64,000 nt of DNA, from contig CM032124.1 in NCBI GenBank assembly GCA_018894105.1, positions 35,932,277-35,996,276 of the forward strand, given 5' to 3'. Shown here piece by piece: positions 60,432 to 64,000 of this stretch (its first letter is position 1; each line of letters starts with the position of its first letter). This DNA comes from Jacaranda mimosifolia (lineage: Eukaryota > Streptophyta > Magnoliopsida > Lamiales > Bignoniaceae). Made by a program: the position numbers and the translations under genes. The notes under the pieces are model-generated. The model was not told where the DNA came from. It searched no databases and worked only from the letters and a program-made list of their open reading frames with translations.

Positions 60432-60677
60432 TTATTCAACCTGAAATCGACTTAATAAGCGTCGATGTTGTGGCCGACGAAGAGAAGCTTCATATTGTGG
60501 TTTAAAAGCCGGTGGAGGAGAACATAAAGGCTCGCATGCCTTTATACAATTAGGAGGAACGATTGCTATGGCGCAAGATCTAATACAATCGTTACACTCA
60601 TTTGCCTTAGCCATAGACATAAGTAGAAAAGCCATCACCATGACTACAACTGCACCTCCAACCCCTTTGCCCTTCAT
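60432..60677 (-). CDS. MKGKGVGG-family secreted cysteine-rich peptide, copy C
   Basis: A single exon of 81 residues and the most diverged intact copy. The signal peptide is about residues 1-25 (AFLLMSMAKA). The six-cysteine core has NECNDCIRSC, CIKACEPLC and the same C-x2-C-x3-C-x8-C-x3-C-x3-C spacing. The tail is longer and more basic than in copies A and B (LRRPQHRRLL). A small indel lets the frame continue to a conserved TTGAATAAG segment where A and B stop earlier. A TATAAATA box lies 61 bases upstream. It occupies the second-gene position of the unit, the position deleted at 42836. I infer a secreted defence-type peptide. Confidence 0.78.
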   Translation of the reverse strand: MKGKGVGGAVVVMVMAFLLMSMAKANECNDCIRSCAIAIVPPNCIKACEPLCSPPPAFKPQYEASLRRPQHRRLLSRFQVE

Positions 60678-60737
60678 TCTTTTGATGATATTTTTAAGTT
60701 ACTTGAATTGTCTCAGCCCCAATATAATATTAAGGGC

Positions 60738-60745
60738 TATTTATA
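60738..60745 (-). promoter_or_regulatory. TATA box of peptide gene copy C
   Basis: TTATAAATAGCCC on the minus strand, identical to copies A and B. Confidence 0.75.
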
Positions 60746-61687
60746 AGTGAAGATGAATTTTAAGTTTTGGTAGTTTCACATGTGCAATGTGTGGGATGTG
60801 TAGTTACTTGCCATTTGTGCAATGATGTGTAGAATCTATGTGGGATTATTTGCACCGATGATCCTAATTCGTTAGAAATTATGTTGATTAGATAGAATTG
60901 GTACTATATGTATTGGAAATTGATTTGATATATTATAAATTTAAATGAATCCCATTTTATGATTATGTGAATTTTTTGGACTTAATATAATCTAGTTCAT
61001 GAATAGATAAGAACAATATGTTTAGTTAATCAAAATCAATTGCAAGTGAATTAGAAATGATTGAATGACCATCTCTTTCAGATAAGTTTAAGATATTATG
61101 TTTGGATTTGAATTTAGTAAGTAAAATACTAGGAAAAAAAATTGTGTTTTATTTTTTTTCTTTTACTAATTTTTCTTTTATTTTTTCCCCTCAAAAACTT
61201 TAAGGTAGAAATAACGTAAGTATTTAAGATGAGATCAGTCATTTCCATAAATATATACATTTTGATAAGGCCAAAGGAAGATACTCAGGAAAGTTCTTTT
61301 AAAAGAGAAATTGACAGCTATTGAATGATTATCATAAATTAAAAGATAAAATTAAGTTATTGTAAGAGTGAAATAATTCACAATGTGTTTAAAATTGGGC
61401 TTGACAAGTTAATTTTATACCATCATTTTTATTATATTAAATCGTGTTATTTGTTTATATATATACATACATACATATATATATATATATTCCAACCAGT
61501 AGTTTTCTTTTAAAACTACATGATTCCAAATTGTTTTGATAATTATTTGTATCATTTACTTTGTTAAAAATGAATATAAAACGTATCCATTGGTGGATTT
61601 CATTCAACGTCTTATTTATCTACCATAAATAATTATTATTTCAAGATATAATAATTATTTAGTTAACCAAGAAGTGCTCAAATTTAA

Positions 61688-61935
61688 TCAAATGGGGTAC
61701 CTGAGCGGTTAGTTGGTCCAATGGCATCATCGCCCTTAACACATATAAATGTGAGGCCGTTTAGGGTTCAAATCTTAACGAGTCTTAAATGTGTGTGCAT
61801 GTGTAAATGAAAAAATAACTTTTGTTGAGTGGTCAGTTGGCCCAGCAACATCAACCTAACATTTATATATTTGGAGTTCGAACCTAACAACCCTTGGTGT
61901 ACATGTGTATGTAAAAAGAAAAAGAAAAAAATTCA
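61688..61935 (+). mobile_element. Dimeric SINE-like element, array unit 3
   Basis: CTGAGCGGTTAGTTGGTCC and AGGGTTCAAATCTTAACG in the first monomer. AGTGGTCAGTTGGCCC and TTGGAGTTCGAACCTAAC in the second, followed by a GTACATGTGTATGTAAAA tail. Confidence 0.65.
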
Positions 61936-62482
61936 AATTGTGTTAAATGGTTAATTTTGGCCTAATGATATTGCCAGCCCTACTTTGGATCCTTTATTAT
62001 ATTTTATATTTCATCTTCTATTCCAACTTGATAAAGATGTGCCAAACATATATGATCTCCAATTGATTCTTTATACATGAAAATACTTATTACACTCAGC
62101 ATATTATTTTAAAATGAAATAGGATATGAAATATAAAATGAAATAGAATATCCAAATTGTGTCCCACAGTACTATTGTGGTGAACTGTTTGAAGGTTGAA
62201 CTTTAACGAACCCTAAGTCCACATATGCGTCTAAAAATTGGAAACAAAAACAAAATTCAAGCAAATAGGATCTTGAAGGATATTAATTTCTCATTATTTC
62301 CCTCAAATACATATTTCAACCATTGCTATTACAAAGGAAATTATCGCATTACAAAATCTCGATCAAAATTCTAGTTTTTTTTTTTTTTTTTTTATCATAA
62401 AAATGTAAATAATTTCTCCGATACAAATTTATTCAACTGGAATCAGCTTTAGACGATGTGGCCGACGGAGAGAAGGTTGTAG

Positions 62483-62602
62483 TTAAAAGGCGGGTGGATC
62501 AATAGTTATTTTAATGCAAGACTTGATACAGCCTTGGCATTCATTTAGCGAAAAAGCCATCACCATGACTACAACTGCACCTCCAACCCCTTTGCCCTTC
62601 AT
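62483..62602 (-). pseudogene. Truncated MKGKGVGG peptide gene, copy D
   Basis: The start and first 17 residues match copy B, but most of the hydrophobic core end (LIMSMANA) is deleted. After NECQGCIKSC the segment holding cysteines 4-6 is gone too. A TAA at 62483-62485 ends a 39-residue frame. Downstream sequence still matches the 3' end of copies A-C (AGACGATGTGGCCGACGG). The upstream TATA box is changed to TATATATA (62685-62692). It probably makes no functional peptide. Confidence 0.85.
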
Positions 62603-62684
62603 TTTTGTGATTTTTCTTTTTCTTTTTCTTTTAGTTTTTTTTTAAAAGTTACTTGAATTGTGACAACTCCAAGATAATAAGGGC

Positions 62685-62692
62685 TATATATA
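62685..62692 (-). promoter_or_regulatory. Altered TATA box of copy D
   Basis: TATATATA replaces the TATAAATA of copies A-C in an otherwise conserved GGGCTAT...AAGTGAAGATGAA context. It could still work. Confidence 0.5.
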
Positions 62693-62921
62693 AGTGAAGA
62701 TGAATTTTAATTATGTTATATATGCAGGGAATTTTTTGGATTCTTTGTAATATTACCTTGAGTTTGTGAGATATGAGGGCTATAATTTTTGATTTTCCAA
62801 ATTCATGTAATTATATTAGGTAAATTATTTATGTGACCACATTTGATTTGGCATGGATAATTACTTTCTTTTGGTATTGAATAATTAATTTTTTTTTGTC
62901 ATGAGCTGTGTTCTATTAGTA

Positions 62922-63336
62922 CGACTATAAAAGATAAAAAAGTAAGTGTCATTGTGAAAATTGTGACTAATTAATGACATATATTAAGTGATAATATTAT
63001 TGATTTTGTCACTGGCAATACTTTTTAAGTGGCAATAATTTTTATTTTGCAACCATCTAGATTTATAGTGACAAAAATTAATATTCAAGTTATCACGATT
63101 GACAATTACTATTTACACATGTATAGTGAAAATTTATTGACAATAAAAATCATCACTATTGATGTATCACTAGTTTTCAATATTACAACTTCAATGCAGT
63201 TTTTGTCACTATTAAAATTTTTAAAATTCTTTATTGTGATAAAAATTAAATCTTTTATTATTAATGTATATAATTATTGAAAAACTTTTCATTATTACTT
63301 CCTATTTTGTCACTATTTTGCCACTATTTTTTATTT
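62922..63336. mobile_element. CACTA-like MITE, copy 3
   Basis: Left end GACTATAAAAGATAAAA. The body matches copies 1 and 2 (AAGTGTCATTGTGAAAATTG; AACTTCAATGCAGTTTTTGT). The right end runs into the next repeat at about 63336, so its terminus is uncertain. Confidence 0.6.
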
Positions 63337-64000
63337 GGGTAAATGTTGCCAATAGTCCCTGATGTTTTGACTTAGTATCACTTTAGTCCTCAATCTTTAA
63401 AATTTCATCTTTTAGTCCCTAACGTTAATATATCGTTTTACTTTAGTCCCTAAAACCATTTTACGGCAGTTTTTGGCCGAAAAATTGATTGATTTTGAAT
63501 TTTTAAGGGAAAAATTATCAATTTATAGTTTTATATTCTACTTTGGTCCCTATACAAGGTTTTATGTTCCACTTTAGTCCCTATATAAGGTTTTATGTTC
63601 CAATTTAGTCTCTATGTTACTTTTCTTCTTCTTCTTCTTCTTCTTCTTTTCTTTTTTTATAAATATATGTCCATGTGTGTATATATATATATTTGTATAT
63701 AATATATGTGTGTATAAAATTGATGCTAATATTAGTCACATGCTCATATATTATTAATATTTAATAATATATTATTGATATATTAATATCATTTGTGATA
63801 CTATTATAATAAATAATATTAATTGTATGATGAGTAATATATTACTAATAATAAAGATTAATTATATTCATAATATGTAGTATTAATAATAATTCATGAT
63901 ACTAAATTGTCAATTTATAGTTTTATGTTCTACTTTGGTTCACTTTAGTCCCTATATAAGGTTTTATGTTCCAATTTAGTCTCTACGTTACTTTTTTTCT
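63337..64000. mobile_element. Unclassified TAGTCCCT repeat, cut by the window edge
   Basis: Starts GGGTAAATGTTGCCAATAGT and contains many CTTTAGTCCCT units. A roughly 31-38-bp tandem unit (AGTCCCTATATAAGGTTTTA then TGTTCCA) lies at about 63530-63620 and again at 63935-64000. A (CTT)n run (63622-63648) and TA-rich microsatellites intervene. TTGGTCCCT/TAGTCCCT repeats of this style are widespread in plant non-autonomous elements, but I cannot assign a superfamily. Confidence 0.45.

Larger units (their letters stand above)
42837..60784. repeat. Tandem array unit 2 (expanded by TE insertions)
   Basis: Same order as unit 1: upstream flank (42837-43620), SINE dimer, peptide gene copy B, CACTA-like MITE, spacer, then peptide gene copy C. 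About 10 kb is inserted Helitron, hAT and LTR sequence. Without it the unit is of similar size to unit 1. Confidence 0.82.
60785..63336. repeat. Tandem array unit 3 (least interrupted)
   Basis: The upstream flank starts GTTACTTGCCATTTGTGC near 60801, then comes the TA/CATA microsatellite (61458-61490). The SINE dimer, the truncated peptide gene copy D and CACTA-like MITE copy 3 follow. It has none of the large insertions and serves as the unfilled-site reference for the Helitron, solo LTR 2, solo LTR 6 and the MITE nest. Confidence 0.82.

Overview
This is a 64-kb piece of nuclear genome from a flowering plant, most likely a eudicot; I cannot name the species. It is AT-rich and intron-bearing. 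It holds one conserved housekeeping gene, a local array of small secreted cysteine-rich peptide genes, and a dense layer of nested transposable elements (TEs). There is no prokaryotic-type content.

Layout. 2.8-7.7 kb (minus strand) is a complete nine-exon gene for the plant Barentsz/MLN51 (CASC3) exon-junction-complex subunit. Two two-exon thionin-like genes follow on the minus strand, at 9.06-10.48 kb and 15.70-16.54 kb. From about 16.6 kb to the right edge the DNA is a head-to-tail array of about three diverged units. Each unit carries minus-strand, single-exon genes for short secreted peptides starting MKGKGVGG (21.5, 44.5 and 60.4 kb, plus a truncated copy at 62.5 kb). The units also share a promoter with TATAAATA, a dimeric SINE-like repeat and a CACTA-like MITE. 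All the small genes share one six-cysteine layout, C-x2/3-C-x3-C-x8/9-C-x3-C-x3-C, so they look like two branches of one family.

Mobile DNA separates the units. (1) Six solo LTRs of one family, TG(T)AACACCCC...TACA, each have exact 5-bp target duplications (TAAAC, TATAT, TTTTC twice, TACAA, ATCAT) and no internal region. Two sit tail to tail and share a TTTTC repeat. (2) A decayed Ty3/Gypsy element of the Tat type (22.73-34.48 kb, minus strand) has gag, protease, RT, RNase H, archaeal-type RNase H, integrase and an extra antisense reading frame with its own TATA-like box. It sits inside a hAT-like element, which sits inside a MITE, and it carries another hAT-like element itself. (3) A Helitron-like element (45.06-56.37 kb) is inserted at A^T in a CACTA-like MITE. 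It contains a solo LTR, which contains a 5.4-kb hAT transposon with a broken BED-type transposase. Paralogous array units supply unfilled sites for several insertions, which supports the boundaries.

Working picture: a small defence-type peptide family expanded by tandem duplication. One copy was deleted at 42.84 kb, one was truncated at 62.5 kb, and one lost its sixth cysteine at 21.6 kb. The array was then stretched to about 47 kb by retrotransposon, hAT and Helitron insertions. All boundaries were read by eye; no alignments or database searches were run.
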